A stretch of 48,681 nucleotides of DNA from positions 1 through 48,681 of the forward strand of contig NZ_QUMK01000043.1 of assembly GCF_010907035.1 (NCBI RefSeq), written 5' to 3'. The first letter of the stretch is position 1; each line of letters begins with the position of its first letter. Below, piece by piece: positions 1 to 9,247 of the stretch. The translations under genes and the position numbers were made by a program. This DNA is from Rhodopseudomonas sp. BR0M22 (lineage in GTDB: Bacteria > Pseudomonadota > Alphaproteobacteria > Rhizobiales > Xanthobacteraceae). The notes below the pieces were generated by a model. That model worked only from the letters and a program-made list of their open reading frames with translations. It had not been told where the DNA came from and made no database searches.

Positions 1-1224
1 GGCGTGCCGGTCGCGGTGGACATGTTCGAGCAGCTGCCGGTGCCGCATGGGCTGGTGCGGTTCGGGGTGGCGCCCGATCATCCCAAGCTCAAGCTGGTGA
101 GCGTCACCTTCGACAAGATCGCCGCAATGCCCGGCTTCCGCTTCGTCGGCGGCGTCACCGTCGGCAACGACGTCACGATCGACGAACTGCGTGCCGCCTA
201 TGACGCGGTCGTGCTCGCCACCGGCGCCGACCTCAGCCGGCCGCTCGATATCCCCGGCGAGAGGTTGCGCGGATGCCATCATGCGGGTGAATTCGTCGCC
301 TGGTACAACGGTCACCCCGATTATCGCGATCGTCAGTTCGATCTGACCGGCGAGACGGCGACCATCATCGGCCACGGCAACGTCGCGCTGGACGTCGCGC
401 GCATTCTGTCGAAGACCGCCGACGAATTACGGCAGACCGACATCGCCGGTCACGCGCTCGAGGTCCTGGCGCAAAGCCGGGTTCGCGAAGTCCATGTGGT
501 CGGTCGCGGCGGTCCGCTGCAGGCGAAGTTCGGCGCCAAGGAGCTACGCGATTTTCTAGCTTTGGCTCAGTGCGACGCCTGGGTCGATCCGCGCGACCTC
601 GCCGACATGCCCGAGGCGGCCGATGATCCCGAGCGTGACGAGAGGCTCGCGCTGCTTCGCGCCTTCGCCAAGACGGCGCCGTCCAAGTCGCGGCGCTGCG
701 TCTTCCGCTTTGGACTGTCGCCGGTTGCTGTCGATGGCCGACACAGGGTCGAGGGGATCACCTTGGCGCGAGACGGTGTGGCGGCCGAGCGCATCGCGTG
801 CGGAACGATCTTCAGCAGTATCGGCCGTCGCACGGCGCCGATTGCCGGCGTTCCTTACGATGCGGCGCGCGGCGTGCACGCCAATATCGACGGCCGCGTG
901 GCGGATCAGAACGGCGTCGTCCGCGGTCTCTATGTCTGCGGCTGGAGCAAGCGGGGGCCGAGCGGCACGATCGGCACCAACCGGTCCTGCGGCATGGCGA
1001 CGGCCGATGCCGTGATCGCCGATCTCGCCGCAGGCACGATGCCGCGCGGCGCGCCCGACACCCTGCTGGCGCAGCTTCGTGCCCGTGTGCCGAGGCTCGT
1101 AAGCTATCAGGAATGGATGGCGATCGACGCGGCGGAGAAGCGCAACGGAGCCGCGAAGGGGCGGCCGCGGGAGAAGTTCGTGGCGGTCGCCGACATGCTC
1201 GCTGCGTTGGAAGCGGTGTCATGA
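1..1224 (+). CDS. ferredoxin-NADP reductase / adrenodoxin reductase-like FAD flavoprotein (5' partial)
   Basis: The frame is open from the first base and ends at TGA 1222-1224; 407 codons are visible. The N-terminal FAD-binding GxGPAG segment is missing, so the true start lies upstream of the window. Visible features fit the adrenodoxin-reductase/FprA group: PHGLVRFGVAPDHP near the start, a conserved DAVVLATGA strand, a second Rossmann motif GHGNVALDVARIL near residue 125 for NADP(H), and SIGRR followed by a C-terminal FAD-contact region GLYVCGWSKRGPSGTIGTN. In this family electrons pass between NADP(H) and a ferredoxin; the physiological partner is not visible. The family is normally about 450-460 residues, so roughly 50 are lost. 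The direction of electron flow and the substrate are unknown. A bifunctional fusion upstream cannot be excluded. Confidence 0.85.
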   Translation, partial: GVPVAVDMFEQLPVPHGLVRFGVAPDHPKLKLVSVTFDKIAAMPGFRFVGGVTVGNDVTIDELRAAYDAVVLATGADLSRPLDIPGERLRGCHHAGEFVAWYNGHPDYRDRQFDLTGETATIIGHGNVALDVARILSKTADELRQTDIAGHALEVLAQSRVREVHVVGRGGPLQAKFGAKELRDFLALAQCDAWVDPRDLADMPEAADDPERDERLALLRAFAKTAPSKSRRCVFRFGLSPVAVDGRHRVEGITLARDGVAAERIACGTIFSSIGRRTAPIAGVPYDAARGVHANIDGRVADQNGVVRGLYVCGWSKRGPSGTIGTNRSCGMATADAVIADLAAGTMPRGAPDTLLAQLRARVPRLVSYQEWMAIDAAEKRNGAAKGRPREKFVAVADMLAALEAVS

Positions 1225-1316
1225 AGCTGGAACCGGCACGGTCGCTGCTGGCATGGTCGGCCGAGACGATCACTGCTGTGAGCGGCGGCTGATCCGTCCC
1301 GCGATCCGCGGGCTCG

Positions 1317-2480
1317 TCACTCGCTTGCTGGTGTTACCCGCAGGATCCGGCCCGCGTCGCTGTCGGTCAGCAGCCACAGCGCACCGTCGGGGCCCTGGCG
1401 GACGTCGCGAATCCGTTCGCTCAACGCCTGCAACAGCCGCTCTTCGCCGGTGATCTTGTTGCCCTGCAGCGACAGCCGCACCAGCATCTGCCCCGACAGC
1501 GCGCCGACGAACAGGCTTCCCTTCCAGGTCGGAAACAGCTTGCCGGTGTAGAATGCCATGCCGCTCGGCGAGATCGACGGCACCCAGTACTTGATCGGCT
1601 GCTGCATGCCGGGCTTGGCCGTCGCCTCGTGGATCTTGGCGCCGCTGTAGTCGATGCCGTAGCCGATCACCGGCCAGCCGTAGTTCTCGCCCTTGTGGAT
1701 CAGGTTGACCTCGTCGCCGCCGCGCGGGCCGTGCTCGACTTCCCACAGGCTGCCGTCGGCGGGATTGAACGCGAGGCCCTGCGGATTGCGGTGACCGAGG
1801 CTCCAGATCTCGGGCTTGTCGCCGTCGCGATCGGCGAACGGATTGTCCTTCGGCACGCTGCCGTCGGGCGCGATCCGCACGATCTTGCCGAGGTGATTGG
1901 CCAAGCTCTGCGCCTGGTCGCGATGCGCGTAGTGCTCGCCGAGGGTGACGAACAGATCGCCGCCGGCACCTTGCGCGATCCGGCAGCCGTAGTGATTGCC
2001 GGACGACAGCGGCCCCTGCTGACGGAAGATCACCTTGACGTCGTCGAGCCGCGGCGCATCACCGTCGCTCAGCCGCGCGCGTGCCACCGCGGTCCGGCCG
2101 CCGCGGCCGTCGCGCTCGGCGTAGCACAGATAGATCGTATGATTGGTCGCGATGTCCTTGTCGGTGGCGACATCGAGCAATCCGCCCTGGCCAGAGGCCC
2201 ACACTTCCGGAACGCCCGGCAGCGGCTTCGAGACCTGGCCTTGCTGAGTCACCAGCCGCAGCCGGCCGGGACGCTCGGTCACCAGCATCCGGCCATCGGG
2301 CAGAAACGCCAGCCCCCACGGATGAACCAGATTCTCCGCCACCGTTTGCACCGACAGCGGCCCCGCCGACGAGTCGAACGTCGTCCCGGCGCCCCGGCTG
2401 GCGGTGATGATCAGCAGCGAGCCGAGCAGCGCCGTGGCGGCGGTCAGCGTGCCGGAAACCCAGACGATCGGTGCCTTCAT
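1317..2480 (-). CDS. PQQ-dependent sugar (glucose/sorbosone) dehydrogenase family protein, secreted
   Basis: The 387-residue product starts with a basic-hydrophobic export signal (MKAPIVWVSGTL then a run of A/L/I to about residue 30). It then shows the six-bladed propeller signature of the glucose/sorbosone dehydrogenase family: NLVHPWGLAFLPDGRMLVTER near residues 51-71, LGHRNPQGLAFNP, and WEVEHGPRGGDEVN with the basic and acidic residues that line the PQQ/Ca site. Members such as E. coli YliI oxidise aldose sugars in the periplasm with PQQ; the substrate here is unknown. GAGG lies 9 nt before the ATG, supporting this start. It is convergent with the flavoprotein gene. A short membrane-peptide gene lies 110 bp upstream on the same strand and may share its transcript. 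Confidence 0.85.
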   Translation of the reverse strand: MKAPIVWVSGTLTAATALLGSLLIITASRGAGTTFDSSAGPLSVQTVAENLVHPWGLAFLPDGRMLVTERPGRLRLVTQQGQVSKPLPGVPEVWASGQGGLLDVATDKDIATNHTIYLCYAERDGRGGRTAVARARLSDGDAPRLDDVKVIFRQQGPLSSGNHYGCRIAQGAGGDLFVTLGEHYAHRDQAQSLANHLGKIVRIAPDGSVPKDNPFADRDGDKPEIWSLGHRNPQGLAFNPADGSLWEVEHGPRGGDEVNLIHKGENYGWPVIGYGIDYSGAKIHEATAKPGMQQPIKYWVPSISPSGMAFYTGKLFPTWKGSLFVGALSGQMLVRLSLQGNKITGEERLLQALSERIRDVRQGPDGALWLLTDSDAGRILRVTPASE

Positions 2481-2590
2481 CGCAATGCCTCGTCGCAGGA
2501 TGGCCGTCGCGGCTGCGGGTCGGCGCGCGTCTCAACGCGCTGTGTCGGGAAAAGATCGTGACCGGGATGATTGCCGAGCGAAAGCTGTCG

Positions 2591-2743
2591 TCATGCCGCA
2601 ATGAGCTGCGGCGACAGCAGCGTCAGCGCCAGGATGGCGCCGAGCGAGGCGACGGCGATCAACAACGATGCGGCCACGGCGCGCAGCAAGCGGGCGGACG
2701 TGACGTGCGCGACGGGCCGGATGAAGCCGGGCGACGAATGCAT
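2591..2743 (-). CDS. small single-pass membrane peptide (hypothetical, 50 aa)
   Basis: A 50-residue frame runs from ATG 2743-2741 to TGA at 2593-2591. GAGGA lies 9 nt before the ATG, which favours real translation. The product has a basic N-terminal third, then one clear hydrophobic helix (about residues 25-47: SLLIAVASLGAILALTLLSP), so it would sit in the inner membrane with its N terminus inside. I do not recognise the family. It is on the same strand as, and 110 bp upstream of, the sugar dehydrogenase. Longer frames overlapping it on both strands are Arg-rich and look like shadows. Conservation of this peptide in relatives would decide whether it is real. Confidence 0.45.
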   Translation of the reverse strand: MHSSPGFIRPVAHVTSARLLRAVAASLLIAVASLGAILALTLLSPQLIAA

Positions 2744-2880
2744 GACTCGAAATCCTCGAACCAAAACGCCCGCGAATCACGCAGGCATTTGGATTGTCCT
2801 GCATTCACGGGCGCTTGTGCGGCGCCGAGGCGCGCCAAACGCGACTAAATCATGGCGGAATTGGAGCGGGCCGGGTGGCG

Positions 2881-3534
2881 TCAAGCCTCGGCGGCGAAGT
2901 ATGCGGGGTCGGCCACCGCCGTCTCCGGGGTCCAATCCATGGTGACGAAGCCCGGCGTCTGCTCCACCCGGCGCAGCCAGGCGTTGACCGCCGGAAACAT
3001 CGACAGGTCGAAGTCGCACTGGTCGGCGACATGGGTGTAGCCGTACAGCGCGATGTCGGCGATCGTGAGCTGGCCGGCCGCGAAGTAATCGTTGGTCTTC
3101 AGATGATTTTCCATCACCTGCAGCGCCGCGTAGCCGCGCTCCAGCCAATCTTCCAGCGCGTGGGTCTGCAGGTCGCGCCCGCCCTTGACCAGGCACAGCC
3201 AGAAATACGCCGAGCCGATGTTCGGCTCCAGCGCGTGCTGCTCGAAGAACATCCATTGCAGCGCTTCGGCGCGGTCCATCCGCGTGTCCGGCGCCAGCGA
3301 GGTGCCGACGGCCAGATACCACAGGATCGCGTTGGATTCGGCGAGGTAGCGGCCCGGCGCGGTTTCCAGCAGCGGCACCTGGCCGCTCGGATTCTTGGCG
3401 AGGAAGTCGGGCGTGCGGCTTTCGCCGCGCAGGATGTCGACCTCGATCGCGCGGTACGGGGCATCGAGAAACGCCAGCGCAAGGCGAACCTTGTAGCTGT
3501 TTCCCGATCGCTGCATCGAATAGAGTTTGTACAT
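2881..3534 (-). CDS. glutathione S-transferase family protein
   Basis: The 217-residue product has the two-domain GST plan. The thioredoxin-fold N-terminal domain (MYKLYSMQRSGNSYKVRLAL, about residues 1-80) includes NPSGQVPLLE with the cis-proline that contacts glutathione, followed by ESNAILWYL. The all-helical C-terminal domain holds ADIALYGYTH, the conserved Asp N-cap motif. Members conjugate or reduce substrates with glutathione in the cytosol; the substrate is unknown. The frame stays open about 300 bases upstream, but this ATG gives the standard GST N terminus, so the longer version is rejected. It is divergent from the aminotransferase gene. A distant paralogue lies at 20233-20844 and shares the GESRTPxFLAxNPxGQVP block. 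Confidence 0.88.
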   Translation of the reverse strand: MYKLYSMQRSGNSYKVRLALAFLDAPYRAIEVDILRGESRTPDFLAKNPSGQVPLLETAPGRYLAESNAILWYLAVGTSLAPDTRMDRAEALQWMFFEQHALEPNIGSAYFWLCLVKGGRDLQTHALEDWLERGYAALQVMENHLKTNDYFAAGQLTIADIALYGYTHVADQCDFDLSMFPAVNAWLRRVEQTPGFVTMDWTPETAVADPAYFAAEA

Positions 3535-5135
<1,601 letters not shown>

Positions 5136-5261
5136 ATTTTTCATTAACAATCCGTAAGGTCCACAGGATTCGTTCCAAAACTGACAAAGCGCCTTGTTTT
5201 GGCCAAGACGCTTCCTCTTTGTCGCCTTCGCAATCTCAATCCACATGTGGAGTGTGCTTCT

Positions 5262-5783
5262 ATGGTTACCCTGAGACAGTTCGGCATCGCTGCGGTCGCG
5301 TTGATCGCCTCGGTCGCGAGCGCGAGCGCGCAACAGCGCGTGCAGGTCGGCGTGATCGAATGCGCCGGCGGTCCGAACGTCGGCTACGTGGTCGGGTCGA
5401 CCACCCAGCTCGAGTGTCTGTTCCGGACCGACGGCCGTCGTCCCGAGCCGTACATCGCGCATGTGCAGCGCATCGGCGTCGACCTCGGCTTCACCCAGAC
5501 CACCGGCCTCGCCTGGGCGGTGTACGCTCCGACGCAGCGCGTCGGCCGCGGTGACCTCGGCGGCAGCTACGGCGGCGTCGGCGCCAATGCGTCGTTCGGC
5601 TTCGGCGTCGGCGGCAACCTGCTGATCGGCGGCTCGAACAACGCCTTTGCGCTGCAGCCGCTCAGCCTGCAGGGCCAGACCGGCCTGAATGCGACTGCCG
5701 GTATCGTCGACGTGCAGCTCCTGCCGGCGCCGATCGCCAAGAAGCACTACCGCAAGCATCGCCGTCATCATCGTCATCACTAA
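5262..5783 (+). CDS. DUF992 family secreted protein (copy 1)
   Basis: The 173-residue product has a cleavable signal peptide (hydrophobic core IAAVALIASVASASA, likely cut after ASA-Q at about residue 23). It then shows the DUF992 pattern: QVGVIECAGG, VGSTTQLECLFR with two conserved Cys that may form a disulfide, a Gly-rich beta region GGSYGGVGANASFGFGVGGN, and ALQPLSLQGQTGLN. The C terminus adds a His/Arg/Lys-rich tail (KKHYRKHRRHHRHH) missing from its neighbour copy; this could bind metal or the cell envelope, which is inference. Function of the family is unknown; periplasmic or outer-membrane-associated location is likely. A strong terminator follows at 5825-5860. Confidence 0.85.
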   Translation: MVTLRQFGIAAVALIASVASASAQQRVQVGVIECAGGPNVGYVVGSTTQLECLFRTDGRRPEPYIAHVQRIGVDLGFTQTTGLAWAVYAPTQRVGRGDLGGSYGGVGANASFGFGVGGNLLIGGSNNAFALQPLSLQGQTGLNATAGIVDVQLLPAPIAKKHYRKHRRHHRHH

Positions 5784-5824
5784 TCGACGTTGACGGCGCT
5801 TACGGCGCATTCGATATCGTTTGC

Positions 5825-5860
5825 AGAAGGGCCCGCATCCGCGGGCCCTTCTTGCGTTTT
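5825..5860 (+). terminator. rho-independent terminator after DUF992 copy 1
   Basis: Perfect 12-bp stem AGAAGGGCCCGC / GCGGGCCCTTCT (5825-5836 with 5841-5852), loop ATCC, then TGCGTTTT. Confidence 0.85.
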
Positions 5861-6033
5861 GGATGCGTTCTGCGATCGAGCGCGGCATGTTCGGACACAA
5901 CGCCGCGCTTGCCGGACCCGGCTGTCATTGAAGATTTGCGATTGCTGTGACTAGATGGCGGCCGTTGTTCGAGCAGGTTCGAACGAATCGGGTCGTCTTC
6001 CGCATCCCCTTCCTACGCCGGAGATCTTTTGCC

Positions 6034-6507
6034 ATGCGCCGCCTCTCGCTTTTCGTCGCACTTGCTGCCGCCGCGTTGACCGCCACCGCCGCCGATGCGC
6101 AGCAAAGCCGGGTGCGCGTCGGCGTGCTCGAGTGCCGCGGCGGCGCCAGCATGGGCTTCATTGTCGGCTCGGTGACCAATCTCGGCTGCGTGCTGCGCAG
6201 CGATGGCCGCCCCGACACGCCCTATGTCGCCACCATCCGCAAGGTCGGGCTCGATCTTGGTATCACCCCGGAAACCGCGCTGAGCTGGGTCGTGTTCGCG
6301 CCGGTCGATCGCTTCGGCCCCGGCGACCTTGCTGGTAACTACGCCGGTGCGCAGGGCTCGGCCTCGGTCGGCGTCGGCCTCGGCGCCAACGTGCTGGTCG
6401 GCGGCTCGGCGAATTCGATCGCACTGCAGCCGGTCAGCCTGCAGGGCCAGACCGGCGTCAACGTCGCGGTCGGCCTGCAGGAGCTGGAGCTGCGCCCCGG
6501 TCGCTAA
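6034..6507 (+). CDS. DUF992 family secreted protein (copy 2)
   Basis: The 157-residue product is paralogous to the gene at 5262-5783 and has its own signal peptide (MRRLSLFVALAAAALTATAADA). Shared blocks include VGVLECRGG, VGSVTNLGCVLRSDGR, the Gly-rich central repeat, and ALQPVSLQGQTGVNVAVGLQELEL. The two conserved cysteines are kept, but it lacks the His-rich tail of copy 1. GGAGA at 6020-6024 precedes the ATG. A terminator separates the two copies, so they are likely transcribed independently. Function is unknown; secretion to the periplasm is the only confident statement. Confidence 0.85.
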   Translation: MRRLSLFVALAAAALTATAADAQQSRVRVGVLECRGGASMGFIVGSVTNLGCVLRSDGRPDTPYVATIRKVGLDLGITPETALSWVVFAPVDRFGPGDLAGNYAGAQGSASVGVGLGANVLVGGSANSIALQPVSLQGQTGVNVAVGLQELELRPGR

Positions 6508-6717
6508 CTAACAGCGCGCTGTTTCAATTCCAATTTTGCAACATTGCGCTGCGATGCGAACGCGTCGCGGCGCTTACTTTTTTGGGTGTCCTTGATCCCG
6601 CTCAAGGTCGACATCGTATCGTCGTAATTTTTCGCGCTTGCCAAGTGTCGTGTGTTGCGAAAGCATCACGTCTTGCCGACCCAATCACGGGCCGAGCTCC
6701 AAAGTCAGGAGGCGGCG

Positions 6718-8769
6718 ATGGGACAAGACGTCAGAAGTCCCCGTGGTCCCCGGTGCATCGCACTGGTGGGCCCATTCCAAAGCGGAAAAACCACACTACT
6801 CGAAGCAATCATGGCGCGGACCGGCGCCATCCCGCGAGCCGGCTCGGTCGATGCCGGCACCTCGCACGGCGATTCCAGCCCCGAGGCGCGCCAGCACAAG
6901 ATGGGGCTCAGCCTCACCGCCGTCACCACCCAGTTCATGGGTGAGACCTACACCTTCCTCGATTGTCCCGGCTCCGTCGAATTCGCGCACGACATGCGCG
7001 CCGCGCTTCCCGCCGTCGATGCCGCCGTGGTGGTGTGCGAAGCCGACGAGCGCAAGCTGCCGCAGTTGCAGCTGATCCTGCGCGAGCTCGAAGATCTCGG
7101 CATTCCCCGATTCCTGTTCCTGAACAAGATCGATCGCGCCAGCAAACGCATTCGCGAAGTCCTCGACAGTCTGCAGCCGGCATCCCGCATTCCGCTGGTG
7201 CTGCGCCAGATTCCGATCTGGAACGGCGAGCTGATCGCCGGTTACGTCGATCTCGCGCTGGAGCGCGCCTTCGTCTATCGGGAGCACAAACCCTCCGAAG
7301 TGATCGATCTCGCAGGCGGCGATCTCGACCGCGAGAGGGAAGCGCGGTTCTCGATGCTCGAGAAACTCGCCGATCACGACGACGCGCTGATGGAGCAACT
7401 GCTCGACGACATCCAGCCGCCGCGCGACTCGGTGTTCGACGATCTCGCCCGCGAGCTGCGCGAAGGCGTGATCTGTCCGGTGCTGCTCGGTTCGGCGCTG
7501 CGCGAGAACGGCGTGCTTCGCCTGTTGAAGGCGCTGCGCCACGAGGCGCCGGACGTCACCGAGACGGCAGCGCGCCTCGGCGTCACCGCCGGCAAGGATG
7601 CGGTCGGTTACGTCTTCAAGACTCAGCATCTGCAGCACGGCGGCAAGCTGTCGCTGGCCCGGCTGTTCGCCGGCACGCTCGCCGACGGCGACAATGTGCA
7701 GTCCTCCGCCGGTGAAGCCGCGCGCGTCTCCGGCATTCAGACCGTCGGTGGCGGCCACGACAGCAAGCGTTCGTCGGCTTCGGCCGGCGATGTGGTCGCG
7801 CTCGGCAAGCTCGACGCGATCAAGACCGGCGACACCTTCGGCAACGGCAAGGCCGCGCCGGCCGCATTGGTCGAAGTCCCCGCCGCGCCGCCGGTGCTGG
7901 CGATGGCGCTCGCCGCCGCCGATCGCAAGGACGACGTCAAGCTCGGCCAGGCGCTGCAGCGGCTGAACGAGGAAGATCCCTCGCTCACCATCGTGCACGA
8001 TCCGCAGAGCCACGAGATGGTGCTGTGGGGCCAGGGCGAGATGCATCTGCGCGTCGCGCTGGAACGGCTGCGCGACCGCTACGGCGTCACGGTGAAGTCG
8101 CACGCGCCCGGAGTCGGCTATCGCGAAACCATCCGCAAGCCGGTGACGCAGCGCGGCCGACACAAGAAGCAGTCGGGCGGTCACGGCCAGTTCGGCGACG
8201 TGGTGCTCGACATCAAGCCGCTGCCGCGCGGCGAGGGCTTCGCCTTCGCCGAGACTGTGGTCGGCGGTGCGGTGCCGCGCAACTACATGGGCGCGGTCGA
8301 GGAGGGGGTGGTCGACGCGCTGCGCTCCGGTCCGCTCGGCTTCCCGGTGGTCGACGTCCACGTCACCCTGACCGACGGCTCGTATCACAGCGTGGATTCG
8401 TCCGACATGGCGTTCCGCACCGCGGCGCGGATCGGCATCGCCGAGGCGCTGCCACAGTGCCAGCCGGTGCTGCTGGAGCCGATCCACACCGTCGAGATCG
8501 TCTGCCCGACCGAGGCCACCGCCAAGGTCAACGCCATCCTGTCCGGGCGGCGCGGTCAGATCCTCGGCTTCGACACCCGCGACGGCTGGCCGGGGTGGGA
8601 CACGGTGCGCGCCACCATGCCGGAGGCCGAGATCGGCGACCTGATCGTCGAGCTGCGCTCGGCCACCGCCGGCGCCGGCAGCTTCACCCGCAGCTTCGAC
8701 CACATGGCCGAGGTCTCCGGACGGACCGCCGACCAGATCGTGGCGGCCCACCGTCAGGCCGCCGCCTGA
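6718..8769 (+). CDS. elongation factor G-like translational GTPase (FusA paralogue)
   Basis: The 683-residue protein has the full EF-G layout: G domain, domain II, then domains III-V with an EF-G domain IV motif (YRETIRKPV, GHGQFGDVVLDIKP). G1 is GPFQSGKT (residues 18-25), G3 is DCPGS (82-86), G4 is NKID (136-139). Canonical EF-G has DTPGH at G3; here the catalytic histidine position is Ser86, and switch I lacks the ERGITI block. The protein probably binds GTP and the ribosome but hydrolyses by another route, as in the family annotated EF-G-like protein. AGGAGG 6 nt before ATG 6718 fixes the start; upstream in-frame starts lack a site. It is monocistronic, bounded by the terminator at 8832-8873. 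Its cellular role is unknown. Confidence 0.88.
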   Translation: MGQDVRSPRGPRCIALVGPFQSGKTTLLEAIMARTGAIPRAGSVDAGTSHGDSSPEARQHKMGLSLTAVTTQFMGETYTFLDCPGSVEFAHDMRAALPAVDAAVVVCEADERKLPQLQLILRELEDLGIPRFLFLNKIDRASKRIREVLDSLQPASRIPLVLRQIPIWNGELIAGYVDLALERAFVYREHKPSEVIDLAGGDLDREREARFSMLEKLADHDDALMEQLLDDIQPPRDSVFDDLARELREGVICPVLLGSALRENGVLRLLKALRHEAPDVTETAARLGVTAGKDAVGYVFKTQHLQHGGKLSLARLFAGTLADGDNVQSSAGEAARVSGIQTVGGGHDSKRSSASAGDVVALGKLDAIKTGDTFGNGKAAPAALVEVPAAPPVLAMALAAADRKDDVKLGQALQRLNEEDPSLTIVHDPQSHEMVLWGQGEMHLRVALERLRDRYGVTVKSHAPGVGYRETIRKPVTQRGRHKKQSGGHGQFGDVVLDIKPLPRGEGFAFAETVVGGAVPRNYMGAVEEGVVDALRSGPLGFPVVDVHVTLTDGSYHSVDSSDMAFRTAARIGIAEALPQCQPVLLEPIHTVEIVCPTEATAKVNAILSGRRGQILGFDTRDGWPGWDTVRATMPEAEIGDLIVELRSATAGAGSFTRSFDHMAEVSGRTADQIVAAHRQAAA

Positions 8770-8831
8770 TCGCGGAGGAGGCGGGGCGGAGTTCTCCGCG
8801 CCGTGCTCACTAAGATATGAACGCTTCAAAG

Positions 8832-8873
8832 CGGCCAGACTGATGTCTCAGACATCACTCTGGCCGTTTTTTA
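8832..8873 (+). terminator. strong rho-independent terminator after the EF-G-like gene
   Basis: A 16-bp stem with one mismatch (8832-8847 with 8851-8866), loop TCA, then TTTTTTATTT. The inner arms read TGATGTC / GACATCA, resembling half-sites seen again upstream of the XRE gene. Confidence 0.9.
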
Positions 8874-8879
8874 TTTGCT

Positions 8880-8899
8880 TGATGCAGTTCTAAGCATCA
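8880..8899. promoter_or_regulatory. candidate operator (inverted repeat) before the XRE regulator
   Basis: TGATGC-N8-GCATCA lies 38 bp before the XRE start codon, and a further GACATCA half-site lies at 8914-8920. XRE regulators often repress themselves through such palindromes. The link is inference from position only. Confidence 0.4.
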
Positions 8900-8937
8900 T
8901 ATTGAAGCCTTCAGACATCAGAAGTCATGCCTCACCC

Positions 8938-9207
8938 ATGATGACCGCAGCCCAATTGCGCGCCGCCCGTGCGCTGCTCGGCATCGACCAGCGCACGCTG
9001 GCCGAACTGTCCGGCGTTTCGCTGCCGACCATCCAGCGGATGGAGGCGAGCGAAGGCAACGTCCGCGGTGTGGTGGAATCCCTCACCAAGGTGATCGAGG
9101 CCCTCGAGCGCGGCGGCGTGGTTCTGATCGGAGACAATTCCCGCAGCGACGGCGGCGGCCGCGGCGTCCGGTTCAAAGAGCCGACGCCGCCCCGCAACGA
9201 GGCCTGA
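8938..9207 (+). CDS. small XRE-family helix-turn-helix regulator
   Basis: The 89-residue protein is almost entirely one HTH domain: AAQLRAARALLGIDQRTLAELSG then VSLPTIQRME as the recognition helix, followed by the GNVRG turn and a helix SLTKVIEALERGGVVLIGD. This is the short XRE type common in alphaproteobacteria. Two adjacent ATGs (8938 and 8941) are possible and no clear Shine-Dalgarno is present, so the message may be near-leaderless. It lies 40 bp upstream of the SulP transporter on the same strand, which suggests an operon and that it regulates the transporter and itself; this is inference. Confidence 0.85.
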   Translation: MMTAAQLRAARALLGIDQRTLAELSGVSLPTIQRMEASEGNVRGVVESLTKVIEALERGGVVLIGDNSRSDGGGRGVRFKEPTPPRNEA

Positions 9208-9247
9208 CGGTTTCGGTGCAGCAGCGGGGCGGACCAGGAGAAACGGT

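Noticed and set aside
1221-1292. 23-codon frame overlapping the flavoprotein stop as ATGA
   Set aside because: Stop-start overlap is attractive but there is no ribosome site of its own, no recognisable product and no downstream partner on that strand.
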